From: CAYYIS01 sp964470965
GTDB lineage: Bacteria > JAAXHH01 > JABIQT01
NCBI GenBank assembly: GCA_964470965.1
Contig: CAYYIS010000010.1
Span: 51,108-115,107, forward strand
DNA length: 64,000 nucleotides
Reading direction: 5' to 3'
Below, one piece after another: positions 38,380 through 47,952 of the stretch (the first letter of the stretch is position 1; the number at the start of each line of letters is the position of its first letter). Position numbers and translations under genes: made by a program. Below the pieces are notes generated by a model, which made no database searches, had not been told where the DNA came from, and saw only the letters and a program-made list of their open reading frames with translations.

Positions 38380-40317
38380 TTACCGACTGTCAGGCTCTAC
38401 CGATTCCGCCACTTCCCGCACCACCCGTAGTAAATCCGACCCGTAACGCTCCGCCTTGGTGTCGCCGATACCGTGGGCCATCATCAGTTCATCCAGTGTT
38501 GTGGGACGCAGGAGGGCGATGTCGCGGAGCGTGCGGTCACTGGCAACGACGTAGGGAGGGACGCCGTCATCGCGGGCGGTATCGATGCGGTAGGCGCGGA
38601 GTGCTTCGAACAGCGCCCGAGCTATTTCATCGAAATCCTCATTGACCCGTGCCCCACGGATGAGTGAGGTGCGGGCGTCCTGGGAGACCGGTTTTCTCCT
38701 GGTTGTGGAGACCTGTGCGGTGCGACGTGCAGGGGGCAGAAGTAACTGGGCTGGACGTTTTTCATAAATCACCGCCTTACCGTCTTCGGTGACCGTGACC
38801 AGTGGTCGGTCGCCCCCCTCGAAATCCACCCATCCAGCGGTGACACACCGTAGCAACAGCCGGTTCAGCCATTCTTCCGGGTATTCTTTGAGGATGCCGA
38901 AGGTCGGCGAGTTGTGGAGCCCGGAGAACTGAAGGCGTTCGTCGCCGCTTCCCACGAGGAGCTTAGCCGCGGTCTGGATTCCGAACCTGCCATGAACGCG
39001 GGCCACACCACACAGCGCTTTGCGGACGATGGGTGCCACCTTGTCCGGATCGTACTCCGGATCGGGTGGTGCCAGGCAGACGTCACAGCGACCGCAGCCG
39101 CGGAGCGTTTCTTCTTCGTCGCCGAAGTAGAGGAGGATTGCGTCGTGGCGGCAGGCTCCACCTTCGGACCAGCGCATCAGTTCGAGGAACAGGGACCACT
39201 TATGGCGAACCGTTTCCGGGGCGATCTCAACTCCTTCGGCGTCGGATTCGATAAGGTGGCGGCGCAGAGCCATATCGCCAGGAGAGAGAAGAAGGAGACA
39301 TGTGGCCGGCAATCCGTCCCTGCCGGCTCGGCCTACTTCTTGGTAGTAGGCTTCGATGGATCCGGGGGGCGCGAGGTGTATGATGCACCGCACGTCCGGC
39401 CGGTCGATACCCATGCCGAACGCGTTGGTGGCTACGACGACGTCCACCTCCCGGTTGATGAATGCGTTCTGAACCTGCTCCCGCATGGCGCCGTGCATAC
39501 CGGCGTGATAGCCCACCACGCGCCACCCTTCGCGGGCTAGCCGGTCAGCTTCTTCTTCGGTACTCTTCCGGGTCGGCGCGTACACGATGGCAGAGCCTTC
39601 GGCTTCCTCCGGGGTGCCCAGGGTTTCCCTTAACAGCGCATCCACATGGCGGGTGCGCTCCCGGCGGCTCTGCGTCTCGGCAACGTGCAGGCCCAGGTTG
39701 GGACGCGCAAAGCCGCGAATCTGCTGCGGCGTGTCCGCCGGTAGATCGAGGCGCTCGAGAATCTCATCGCGCACCACCGGTGTGGCGGTGGCCGTACAGG
39801 CCAGGACTCGGGCGCCTGTCATTTGTTTTATGACGGAACCTATCTGAAGGTATTCGGGCCTGAAGTCATGGCCCCATTCGCTGATGCAGTGGGCTTCGTC
39901 GACCGCCACCAGCGGGCAGTCCAGCTGCCGCACTACGTTGCGGAACCGGCTCAGCGCCAAGCGTTCCGGAGCGACGTAAATCAGTTTATACGCCCCCTGC
40001 GCCGCTGCTGCCAGACGCCGCTGCATCTCGTCCTCTTCGAGCGTACGGGCGAGATAGGTGGCAGATACGCCGCGGTCCTCCAGAGCGGACACCTGGTCGT
40101 GCATCAACGAGATTAATGGGGACACAACCAGCGTGGTGCCCGGCAGTATCGCAGCCGGCAACTGGTAGATGAGGCTCTTACCGCCACCGGTGGGTGCCAC
40201 CAGCAACAGTCGTCCTCGACCCAGCAGCATTTCAATCGCCTCCCGCTGTCCCGGCCGGAATGTTTCAAATCCCAGCTGTGCCAGTCCGGAGTCGAGATCC
40301 GGTGCAGTATTCGTCAA
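38380..40317 (-). CDS. recQ: ATP-dependent DNA helicase RecQ
   Basis: A 645-residue superfamily 2 helicase. Walker A is VAPTGGGKSL and the motif II/aromatic loop is VDEAHCISEWGHDFRPEYL. Motif VI appears as QEVGRAGRDGLP. The zinc-binding domain holds CGRCDVCL, a winged helix follows, and an HRDC domain lies at the C-terminus (about 560-640). It unwinds DNA for recombination repair. The TTG start at 40317 is tentative: an AGGAG lies farther upstream in front of an ATT codon in the same frame. Confidence 0.96.
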   Translation of the reverse strand: MTNTAPDLDSGLAQLGFETFRPGQREAIEMLLGRGRLLLVAPTGGGKSLIYQLPAAILPGTTLVVSPLISLMHDQVSALEDRGVSATYLARTLEEDEMQRRLAAAAQGAYKLIYVAPERLALSRFRNVVRQLDCPLVAVDEAHCISEWGHDFRPEYLQIGSVIKQMTGARVLACTATATPVVRDEILERLDLPADTPQQIRGFARPNLGLHVAETQSRRERTRHVDALLRETLGTPEEAEGSAIVYAPTRKSTEEEADRLAREGWRVVGYHAGMHGAMREQVQNAFINREVDVVVATNAFGMGIDRPDVRCIIHLAPPGSIEAYYQEVGRAGRDGLPATCLLLLSPGDMALRRHLIESDAEGVEIAPETVRHKWSLFLELMRWSEGGACRHDAILLYFGDEEETLRGCGRCDVCLAPPDPEYDPDKVAPIVRKALCGVARVHGRFGIQTAAKLLVGSGDERLQFSGLHNSPTFGILKEYPEEWLNRLLLRCVTAGWVDFEGGDRPLVTVTEDGKAVIYEKRPAQLLLPPARRTAQVSTTRRKPVSQDARTSLIRGARVNEDFDEIARALFEALRAYRIDTARDDGVPPYVVASDRTLRDIALLRPTTLDELMMAHGIGDTKAERYGSDLLRVVREVAESVEPDSR

Positions 40318-40601
40318 TACAGGTGGTACCGAAATGTTAGTCTCCTGAAATTCGACATGTTTGCATTTTATAAAACGGTCTATATCTACAGTCGAAACAA
40401 TCCCGGAAATCTCGTGGGCAATGATTCTAAATCCTATGCAGGAGCGTATTTCTCAAAACCTATTTCTTCAGAATATAAAGTCAGCTATCGACGTTCCAAT
40501 CGTTGCCTGTAAAGCACTATAAGATTCCTCTGAATCCGCGGACCTGTACCCCTGTTGAATCCGATTTTCCAGCCGCTGCAATATGAACAGCAGACAATAT
40601 T

Positions 40602-41342
40602 TCATGAAATCATCCCTTCACGCCCGCTTTGCCATATTTTCTTTCCTACGAAAAACGGTCCCAGAGACTCGATATACAGCGAGGTCTGTTGCGTTTTTCT
40701 CATGTCCTGGACGACACGGGAAAGGGGGTAAAGGTCCTTACCGACCAGGCCGATGACGAAGTCGTTGTCCGCTTCGTCCATTCCGTAACAGGCGAACCGT
40801 AGGTCGTGGGCGTAGTCATCACGGCCGTAGGTTCGCCCGATAGCGGCGTGTTCCATGAGGATTTTACGCTGCTCCTTGTGGTCCAGTCGGGCGAACGTCC
40901 CGTTGCGGCGCAACGGGTACAGAATCGCCCAGGGCCATTCCGGGTTCAGGGCGGTGCGGCACGGCCGTCCTATGAGCGCATCTTCAAGGTCCGGCTCGTA
41001 ACCGGTGGCATAGGTCCGTCCGAACATGTTCATCTCCGCCCGCCGATCCATCATATCGAACGGCGATTGGTTCAACAGGTCGCGTGTGGTGGTCACGAAC
41101 ACCTCCGGATCATCGGATAGGAACAGCACACCGATACCGTATGGGTCGTTTACATCCGCGTACAGCACCGTAACGATCAGGGTGTTCCCCAGTGTTGCCG
41201 TCACCTCGTCCATGTTCGTCACGCCGGTATATACCTGCACCTGTGCATACAGGCGACGATCACTCACCTGCGGAGTTCCATCCACCGGTGCCCCGTGCTC
41301 CCTGAGGTCAAGAGGCTCATTCGATTCTGATTCGTGGTTCAT
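40602..41342 (-). CDS. hemQ: Chlorite dismutase family protein, HemQ-like coproheme decarboxylase
   Basis: A 246-residue ferredoxin-like dimer-fold protein of the chlorite dismutase family. The proximal heme histidine is His165 in LMEHAAIGRTYG. Tyr142 in LYPLRR matches the catalytic tyrosine of coproheme decarboxylases rather than the distal arginine of true chlorite dismutases. The C-terminus reads SLGPFFVG, as in HemQ. It is encoded divergently from ferrochelatase, which supports a coproporphyrin-dependent heme route. A long hydrophilic N-terminus (about 30 residues) is unusual. Confidence 0.88.
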   Translation of the reverse strand: MNHESESNEPLDLREHGAPVDGTPQVSDRRLYAQVQVYTGVTNMDEVTATLGNTLIVTVLYADVNDPYGIGVLFLSDDPEVFVTTTRDLLNQSPFDMMDRRAEMNMFGRTYATGYEPDLEDALIGRPCRTALNPEWPWAILYPLRRNGTFARLDHKEQRKILMEHAAIGRTYGRDDYAHDLRFACYGMDEADNDFVIGLVGKDLYPLSRVVQDMRKTQQTSLYIESLGPFFVGKKIWQSGREGMIS

Positions 41343-41562
41343 CTTGTATTCCTATATTGGTATGGAAGATTGTTGTGTGCATTCGCTACCCCAATATACG
41401 CCGACCTGCGCTGACCTGACAAGCAATTTCCACACCCGTCAAAATCCGTTGACGAATCGCCTGTAATTCTTTTAATTAACCACCCGAAAACTGATGAATT
41501 AGTGATTCTAATCCCCGGTTTCGTCCCGGAAAGAAAGGGGAAGCAGGCAAAGGTGGGTCTTC

Positions 41563-42603
41563 GTGGTATTTCAACCTAACAATACTATCCCTTACGATGC
41601 CCTTCTTATTCTTTCCTTCGGTGGTCCGGAAGGCGTTGAGGACGTCATTCCCTTTCTGGAAAATGTCCTGCAGGGGCGCAACGTGCCCCCGGGACGGATG
41701 ATGGATGTTGCCAGGCATTACCACCATTTCGATGGCGTGAGCCCGATCAATGAACAGAACCGGGCGCTGGTCGCCGCCCTGGATGCGGAACTGACCGAAC
41801 ACGGCCCCGCCCTCCCGATTTACTGGGGCAACCGCAACTGGCACCCGTTGCTGACCGACACCATGCGGCAGATGCGGGACGACGGCGTTCGCCGTGTGCT
41901 GGCGTTTTTCACATCGGCCTACAGTTCCTATTCCGGATGCCGGCAGTACCGGGAAAACATCGAAGCAGCCCGGCAGGCAGTCGGTGGAGATGCGCCCAAA
42001 GTTGATAAGCTGCGCATGTTCTACAACCATCCCGGGTTCATTGAACCAATGGCGGCGCATGTCCTGGACGCCCTGGCACGTGTACCCGAAGACCGGCGGT
42101 CGGCCGCGTCCCTGCTGTTTACCGCCCATAGCCTACCGGATGCCATGGCCCGGAGCTGTGACTATGAAATTCAGCTTCAGGAAGCCTGCCGTCTGGTTGC
42201 AGAGGCCGTTGGAAAGAACGAATCGGCATTGGTGTATCAGAGCCGCAGCGGCCCTCCGGCCCAGCCCTGGCTTGGTCCGGATGTGAGTGACTATCTGGAG
42301 ATGTTGCGCAGGGAAGCGGATGCTGAAGATGTGGTGATCGCTCCCATAGGGTTTATATCGGATCATATGGAGGTGATGTATGATCTCGATGTGGAGGCGA
42401 AACAGCTGTGCGATCGCATCGGCCTGAATATGGTCCGCGCCGCTACCGTCGGTATCCATCCCCGATTCATACGTATGATCCGGGAGTTGATCGAAGAGCG
42501 TACCATGGATAACCCGGTTCGATTGGCGCTGGGAGACCGGGGAACGGGCCACGATGTGTGTCCCGTGGACTGTTGCCTGTCCGGTCGGCCGGTACGAGCG
42601 TAG
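41563..42603 (+). CDS. hemH: Ferrochelatase (coproporphyrin or protoporphyrin ferrochelatase)
   Basis: A 346-residue ferrochelatase fold protein. The start reads ALLILSFGGPEGVEDV, and the iron-site histidine is seen in FTAHSLPDAM (about 188-196). The C-terminal part ends near GIHPRFIRMI and contains the second active-site region FISDHMEVMYDLD. It inserts iron into a porphyrin. With hemQ as its divergent neighbour it is more likely a coproporphyrin ferrochelatase (CpfC). GTG start with AAAGGTGGG upstream. Confidence 0.92.
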   Translation: MVFQPNNTIPYDALLILSFGGPEGVEDVIPFLENVLQGRNVPPGRMMDVARHYHHFDGVSPINEQNRALVAALDAELTEHGPALPIYWGNRNWHPLLTDTMRQMRDDGVRRVLAFFTSAYSSYSGCRQYRENIEAARQAVGGDAPKVDKLRMFYNHPGFIEPMAAHVLDALARVPEDRRSAASLLFTAHSLPDAMARSCDYEIQLQEACRLVAEAVGKNESALVYQSRSGPPAQPWLGPDVSDYLEMLRREADAEDVVIAPIGFISDHMEVMYDLDVEAKQLCDRIGLNMVRAATVGIHPRFIRMIRELIEERTMDNPVRLALGDRGTGHDVCPVDCCLSGRPVRA

Positions 42604-42675
42604 TTTCGCGCTGAGTTTTGGAAATGGACGATTGTCGAACGCTGGGAGATATCTGTGTCTTGGGGATGTCCGAAA

Positions 42676-44031
42676 TTAATGGCAAGGCGTTTCCCCCGCC
42701 ATATCTCTCATTGAGCGGCGGAAACGCCACCACAGCATCGCGGCCGGCCACGGCGCGATGGCCAGGAACGAGGCCCAAACCGCAGCCAGTCCGCCGTCGA
42801 AGAACTCGATGAGGATGGCTGCCAGTCCACAGGATGACCAAACACCGATGGTGTTTACCCGGAGGGGAAACTGTGTATTACCGGTACCCCTGATAGCGCC
42901 GGACTGAATGAAAATGATGGCCCAGAATGGTTGTGCTAACGCCACCACACGAAGACCGTCGGCCCCAATGGCTATGGCGTCCGGATCGTCTGAGAACATT
43001 TCCATAATTTGTGGTCCGAACAGAAAGACGATGAGCCCCACCGTACTCATCCACAGCATGCCCCACCGGGTTGCGATTCTCGCCACGGTGGAGCCTTGGT
43101 CAAATTGTTTGGCTCCTACACATTGCCCTACCAGCGATGTGGCTGCCATGCCGAAGCCGAAGCCGGGAAGAAACGAGAGGGACAGTGCGTTCATGGTAAT
43201 GCGGTGGGCGGCCAGCGTCATGGTGCCCAGCTCCGCCACCGCCACCGTAAGTACCGAGAAGGCCCCGGTAATTAATACCTGCTCCAGGGCGGCCGGTACG
43301 CCGACGTCAAGTACCTGGCGTGCAATGCGGATGTTTGGAAGTACCAGTACCGGTCCTCGGATCGACACCCCATTGCGGCCCCGCCACAGGACGATCAGGA
43401 TGACAGTGAGTGCCATAACGCGGGCTATCAATGTGCCCCATGCGCTGCCCAGTACTCCCAGCTCCGGAAGACCGAATTTCCCGAATATCAGGCCATAACT
43501 CAAGAATATATTTATGATGTTGGCGCCGAACGTTACCAGCATCGGCGTGCGTGAGTCACCCGCGCCCCGCAGGACGCCCCCGAGCAGGAAGCGGGAGGTC
43601 ATTACCACGGCCGTGCCCATGGTGATTTCGATGTAGCCCTGTGCTACGACTGCCACCTCCGCTTCCAGTCTGAACAAAGCAGCGATGTTTTCGGCGTAGC
43701 ATATCCCCAAAAATGCCAGCGGTATGGAGATGACGACACCCCACAGGAACGATTGTCGTGCCAGCTCACCCGCTTGTTCCAGCTGCCGCGCCCCGAATGC
43801 CTGCGCCACCAGGACAGCACTCCCGACGCCCAGAGCGCTGAGAACCGCGATCACGAAGAACAACACTTGAATGGCCGCCCCGATTCCCGCGATCGCGAAC
43901 TCGCCGATGCGGGATACCAGTAGCGTATCGACTACACCGAGAGCCGTCTCAAGGAAACTTTCGAAGATTACCGGCCACGCCAGGGCGAAGACACGTTTTC
44001 GAAGTGCGAGGGTGTCGGGTGTAGAGCGCAA
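42676..44031 (-). CDS. MATE family efflux transporter
   Basis: A 451-residue inner-membrane protein with 12 predicted helices in two homologous halves. The first half opens with FALAWPVIFESFLETALG, and the second repeats a similar entry near the centre after VGVPAALEQVL. The MATE family exports cationic drugs and organic compounds by sodium or proton antiport. The TTG start at 44031 has no strong ribosome site. It faces ferrochelatase convergently and is 25 bases downstream of the MDR dehydrogenase gene, so the two may be co-transcribed. Confidence 0.93.
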   Translation of the reverse strand: MRSTPDTLALRKRVFALAWPVIFESFLETALGVVDTLLVSRIGEFAIAGIGAAIQVLFFVIAVLSALGVGSAVLVAQAFGARQLEQAGELARQSFLWGVVISIPLAFLGICYAENIAALFRLEAEVAVVAQGYIEITMGTAVVMTSRFLLGGVLRGAGDSRTPMLVTFGANIINIFLSYGLIFGKFGLPELGVLGSAWGTLIARVMALTVILIVLWRGRNGVSIRGPVLVLPNIRIARQVLDVGVPAALEQVLITGAFSVLTVAVAELGTMTLAAHRITMNALSLSFLPGFGFGMAATSLVGQCVGAKQFDQGSTVARIATRWGMLWMSTVGLIVFLFGPQIMEMFSDDPDAIAIGADGLRVVALAQPFWAIIFIQSGAIRGTGNTQFPLRVNTIGVWSSCGLAAILIEFFDGGLAAVWASFLAIAPWPAAMLWWRFRRSMRDMAGETPCH

Positions 44032-44056
44032 AGTTATGGGTCAGGTGATGAGGTGG

Positions 44057-45025
44057 TCAGTCCCAGGGCACAAACAGTATCTTGATTGCTTCCCTGTTTC
44101 TAAGCAGGCTGACGCCCTCGGTATATTGGCTGAGCGGCAGGCGCCGGGTGATCAGAGGTGCCAGGTCGAGATTGCCTTTTTCGATCAATCCGTAGGCCTG
44201 TTCCGCAGCGTTGCGGTTGTGGGAGCCATACCCCAGCAAGGCGAAACCGCCGCGCCAGCAATCCGACGGAAAAACCACTTCTTCCCGGAGGACGCCAAAT
44301 ATGGCAACCGCCTTACGGGTTCTGCCCACAAGGTACTCGATCGACACCTTCAAACCAGTACAGTCAATCGCCGCATCCATTGCGGTCGGCGCAAAGCGTC
44401 CGGCGGGAAGCTCTCCGTCACCCCGTATCACACGATCGGCGCCGAGAAGAGCTGCGGCCTCGCGGCGCTCAACCAGCGGATCGATGCCGACCACCTCTGC
44501 CGCGCCACAGGCTTTGGCCATCTGCACCGCGATCAATCCGGCTGGCCCCAAGCCGCTCACGCCAAAGCGTTTGCCCCGGATGGTATCGAACGGCGCAAGC
44601 TGATCGAACGAAACCTGAACGCACATAGCCAGTTCAAGAGAAGCGATCCGATGTGGTTCCATATCAGGCGCCACCGTCATCAGACTTTCCGTCCTGAACG
44701 CCACGTACTGTGCATAGCAGCCCTGCGCTACGTTTCCACCCCGGTCCTGCCAGGCAGCCACCCTGGACCCTACTGCAGGGGCCGTGACGCCGGGACCGAC
44801 CGCTACCACCTCGCCCGTCATCTCATGGCCGGGCTGACCGGGTGGCAAAGGATACTTCACGGTCTGACCGGGAAACATCGGTTCTCCCGCCATCATGTGA
44901 ATATCCCAATGCGGGCACGAGGAGATGCCGAGAACCTTCACCAGGACCTCTCCTTCGCTGGGTTCGGGTATCGGCGTTTCTATCAATTCCGCACGGCCGG
45001 GTTCCAGAATTTTCAGAGTTTGCAC
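44057..45025 (-). CDS. Zinc-type alcohol dehydrogenase-like (MDR) oxidoreductase, first of two
   Basis: A 322-residue medium-chain dehydrogenase/reductase. It has a GroES-like domain (CPHWDIHMMAGE, GHEMTGEVVAVGPGV) and a Rossmann domain (GVSGLGPAGLIAVQMAK). I start at the GTG 45025, 10 bases after the previous stop, because GGAGG lies just upstream. A longer frame to 45055 would overlap the neighbour. It is paired with another MDR gene immediately upstream. The usual structural four-cysteine lobe is missing. Confidence 0.87.
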   Translation of the reverse strand: MQTLKILEPGRAELIETPIPEPSEGEVLVKVLGISSCPHWDIHMMAGEPMFPGQTVKYPLPPGQPGHEMTGEVVAVGPGVTAPAVGSRVAAWQDRGGNVAQGCYAQYVAFRTESLMTVAPDMEPHRIASLELAMCVQVSFDQLAPFDTIRGKRFGVSGLGPAGLIAVQMAKACGAAEVVGIDPLVERREAAALLGADRVIRGDGELPAGRFAPTAMDAAIDCTGLKVSIEYLVGRTRKAVAIFGVLREEVVFPSDCWRGGFALLGYGSHNRNAAEQAYGLIEKGNLDLAPLITRRLPLSQYTEGVSLLRNREAIKILFVPWD

Positions 45026-45035
45026 ACAGCCTCCG

Positions 45036-46031
45036 TCACCAGTCCAGTATAACACCCAGTACCGGCTCTGGTTTCTCTTCTATCAAACGCCATGCGTCTG
45101 CGGCTTTTGCTGCCGGAAAATGATGGGTTATCAGTGGAAGCGTGTCGAGCGTGCCGTCGGCGATCAGGCTCAGGGTACGGTCCATTCGTTCGGGCGTCCA
45201 CCCCGAAACCAGATCGATGGACAGCTCCTTATAGCGTGGCAGTTGCAGTGCCAGGAGGTCCTCAGTGCCGTAGAAACCGGCGGAGACGATATGCCCGAAC
45301 CGTTTTATGAGCGGCATATATTGATTTATAGCCGGAATCGATCCTACTGTGTCAACGAGTACCTGCACGCCGTCAGGAAGGATCTCTTTTATTCTGTCCA
45401 TTGGGTCACGTTCAAGGCCGTTGACAACATGCGTGTCTGGCCGCTCTGTGATCTGTTTGAGACGGTCGTTATGTCTCCCGACCATTACAACTCGGGCGCC
45501 GCGCCAGGCCAGTGTCTGTGCCGTCCATTGCCCCACCATGCCGTCACCGATGACTACCGCGCCTTCACCGTGCGAAATCTGTGGCCTGATGCCACAATTG
45601 TAACCGACCTGGGTCAGTACCATACCGGAAAACGCCAGGGGTTCGACACCCCTCGGCAGCTTCCAGACGCTACCCCGACCGGTGACCGAGGGAGAAACAT
45701 GGCCGCCACGCGGCGTAAACATGTGGTTAATCGATCCGAGGACGGAAAACACTGTTTCACCCACCTCAAGATCCGTGATCGCTTCACCAATCCACTCGAC
45801 TACACCGATCCTCTGGTAACCCGAAACGATCGGAAACGGCCAGTCATCGCCCGGGCGGTAAGCGGTGTCTCCGTCAGTGCGTTCACCTCTCAGGTACGAT
45901 CCTTCCGTGCCGTTGCTGATCCAGGAGTGAATCAGCCGAATGACGACCTGGTCCGGCGTCGGTTCAGGACAGTCGACTTCCTGATATTTAACTGCGTTAG
46001 GACCGGTAAAAACCACCGCGTGAGCTTTCAT
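45036..46031 (-). CDS. Zinc-type MDR dehydrogenase, second of two
   Basis: A 331-residue MDR protein. The GroES-like part reads VDCPEPTPDQVVIRLIHSW, and the NAD(P)-binding glycine motif appears in VIGDGMVGQWTAQTLAWRGA. It has a typical length and no four-cysteine structural zinc lobe. AGAGGAG precedes the ATG. Tandem with the preceding gene in the same direction, the two may act on successive carbons of one polyol or sugar. This is an inference. Confidence 0.87.
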   Translation of the reverse strand: MKAHAVVFTGPNAVKYQEVDCPEPTPDQVVIRLIHSWISNGTEGSYLRGERTDGDTAYRPGDDWPFPIVSGYQRIGVVEWIGEAITDLEVGETVFSVLGSINHMFTPRGGHVSPSVTGRGSVWKLPRGVEPLAFSGMVLTQVGYNCGIRPQISHGEGAVVIGDGMVGQWTAQTLAWRGARVVMVGRHNDRLKQITERPDTHVVNGLERDPMDRIKEILPDGVQVLVDTVGSIPAINQYMPLIKRFGHIVSAGFYGTEDLLALQLPRYKELSIDLVSGWTPERMDRTLSLIADGTLDTLPLITHHFPAAKAADAWRLIEEKPEPVLGVILDW

Positions 46032-46178
46032 TAAGTCTCCTCTGTGGTACGGGCGTTCGTAACATAGCGGTGTGGCCTACCCCTGTCAAGGATGGACGAT
46101 TGACAGGGAGGAAATTACAGATAAATTACCATTAGAATCAGGATGAACGGTATTAAAATGGATGGGAGGCAATCTGCC

Positions 46179-47012
46179 ATGAACATCATACCCTCACAGG
46201 GGGAACGCAAGGCGGGCATACTCTTCAAACGCAATCTTTCGAAGGCAGTGGAAGCTATCCGTACCGAAGGTTACGTGGTTATCGAGGATATCGTCGATAC
46301 CGAGCACCTGAGTGTACTTCGGATGCGGATGGATGAGGATTCCGCGGTTTTGATACAGGATGGGAAATGGGGAGGGGCCGGTCAACTCATCGGCCATCTC
46401 CAACAGGGGCCGCCTCTCTGCGCCCCTTTTGTTTTTCAGGACGTCGTGGCGAATCCGATCGTGATCCAGGTTAACACCGAACTACTGGGTGACGGAATAT
46501 TCAACGATTTCTACAACGGTAATACCAACTGCCCCGGCAGCATAAGTCAACCGCTGCATCGTGACGGACCGGTCCTGTGGCCTGGGCAAACAACACCGCA
46601 TCCGACGGCTCAGTTGGTGGTGAACATTGCACCGCAGGAGATAACCGAGGAAAACGGTGCCATAGAACTTTGGCCGGGTTCTCATTTAAACACTGTATCG
46701 GAATATCCGATCAATGAGGCAACGCAGGAGGAGCAGAGGAAGATTAGTCCGCCGATCCGCGGATGTACGAAGCTGGGGAGTGTGCTTATCCGAGACATTC
46801 GTCTCTGGCACCGAGGCGTTCCTAATCTGTCAGATCATCTCCGTCACATGATTGCGCAGGTTCATACCATCCACTGGTATCGCCGGGGGAAGCCCCTGTT
46901 GTTCCAGACCGGCTGTGAAGATGCCTTTCCGGAAGATTGCGGGTTAAACCATAACGTGACCTTCACGAAAAAACCGCTCGACCATCTTGGACTGAATCCA
47001 TTTCGGGATTGA
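46179..47012 (+). CDS. Second phytanoyl-CoA dioxygenase (PhyH) family protein
   Basis: A 277-residue Fe(II)/2-oxoglutarate oxygenase-type protein. The HxD motif lies in QPLHRDGPVLWPGQ, the fold core in NGAIELWPGSHLN, and the distal histidine in RLWHRGVPN. I prefer the ATG at 46179 because GGGAGG lies about 8 bases upstream. An ATG at 46143 would add 12 residues. It stands alone, divergent from the MDR pair. Substrate unknown. Confidence 0.88.
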   Translation: MNIIPSQGERKAGILFKRNLSKAVEAIRTEGYVVIEDIVDTEHLSVLRMRMDEDSAVLIQDGKWGGAGQLIGHLQQGPPLCAPFVFQDVVANPIVIQVNTELLGDGIFNDFYNGNTNCPGSISQPLHRDGPVLWPGQTTPHPTAQLVVNIAPQEITEENGAIELWPGSHLNTVSEYPINEATQEEQRKISPPIRGCTKLGSVLIRDIRLWHRGVPNLSDHLRHMIAQVHTIHWYRRGKPLLFQTGCEDAFPEDCGLNHNVTFTKKPLDHLGLNPFRD

Positions 47013-47037
47013 TTAGATTGATCTTGGCAAAAGTGAA

Positions 47038-47132
47038 GAGGGGGAACGCCAGGGGAATGGATGATCCGAGGTTGACGTCAGTTGTGAAGCAGGGGGCCTC
47101 ACGCGCCTTCTATCCATATGGCATTCCCCCTC
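47038..47132. repeat. 14 bp inverted repeat bracketing about 67 bases
   Basis: The arms 47038-47051 and 47119-47132 are inverted copies with 13 of 14 bases matching (GAGGGGGAACGCCA against the complement of TGGCATTCCCCCTC). The loop contains a perfect TGACGTCA palindrome. The element sits 25 bases past the phyH stop and could form a cruciform or a termination structure, or it may be a small mobile element. No second copy was found in the window. Confidence 0.6.
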
Positions 47133-47603
47133 TCATGGTGATATTTTTCTTGGGAAAATTGGTTTTGTTTACATGGATGTTAATGTAACTCAAATACACA
47201 TGCCAATATCCTTTATTCTTAAATTTCCCTGTGTATCTCCAGTCTTAACATGTTATACGAAGTACCCCAGGTAAAGATCCCTGGTTTTTGGACAGAATCA
47301 GTCAGTGACCTGTCTGGGGGATTCCCACCTCGGTTACAATGAGGTAAATTGAACACGAAAATTATCTGTCTGATTAAATTGGTCAATTTCCGCATGATCC
47401 CCGGAATTCGTTATGTAGAGCCACTATTATGAATGAAATTGTGATTTGCCATGTTACATTGTGGATGGATTATGGCCATACACGACAGGTGGGGTTTTGG
47501 CATCTCGCAGGCGGTAGCCAGTGTCGGGATTTTTAGAATAATGGGTCTAACCCATCAAAGGTAAAAAACCGCCATAGAAATTGGGGAAACTGATACAGCG
47601 TGT

Positions 47604-47800
47604 CTACGGGTACTGGTTTAAGGCCGCTTCCGTTCCGGCAATTCCGATCGAAATGAACCTGTTGTCCGGGTCGGTCAGCTCAATATCGCTTCGTGCGACA
47701 GGAATTCCGGTATTGACTCCGCTCATAGTCGCCTGATAAGGACCTCAAAGTCATACTGATCTTCTGTTATCTTCTTTGTATGTTCAGGCTTCAGGTAGCC
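47604..47800 (-). pseudogene. Broken coding remnant of unknown family
   Basis: Two adjacent minus-strand frames read as one protein if a single frameshift near 47740 is allowed: YLKPEHTKKITEDQYDFEVL in one frame, then NTGIPVARSDIELTDPDN and RFISIGIAGTEAALNQYP to a stop in the next. Neither frame has a start or a recognised domain. I take it as the 3' end of a decayed gene. Chance remains possible. Confidence 0.35.
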
Positions 47801-47952
47801 ATTCAATCAGAAAAGTCCTCACTTATCGGTGCCGTTTGGCCTTTTCATTAATGTATATCCCTTTTCCGTCCATATCCGTTTGACATCCGGCGTCCGATGA
47901 TACACAATATATCTGTCAATCGATCATCATTTTTGCCGCAATGAGAGGCATT

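Larger units (their letters stand above)
47013..47952. other. Long intergenic region, with an inverted repeat and a remnant
   Basis: About 940 bases between the second phyH and the SMP-30 gene. The parts near 47150-47590 are AT-rich with no open frame. Two structures are listed separately: a long inverted repeat just after phyH, and a broken coding-like stretch at 47604-47800 on the minus strand. Confidence 0.5.
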
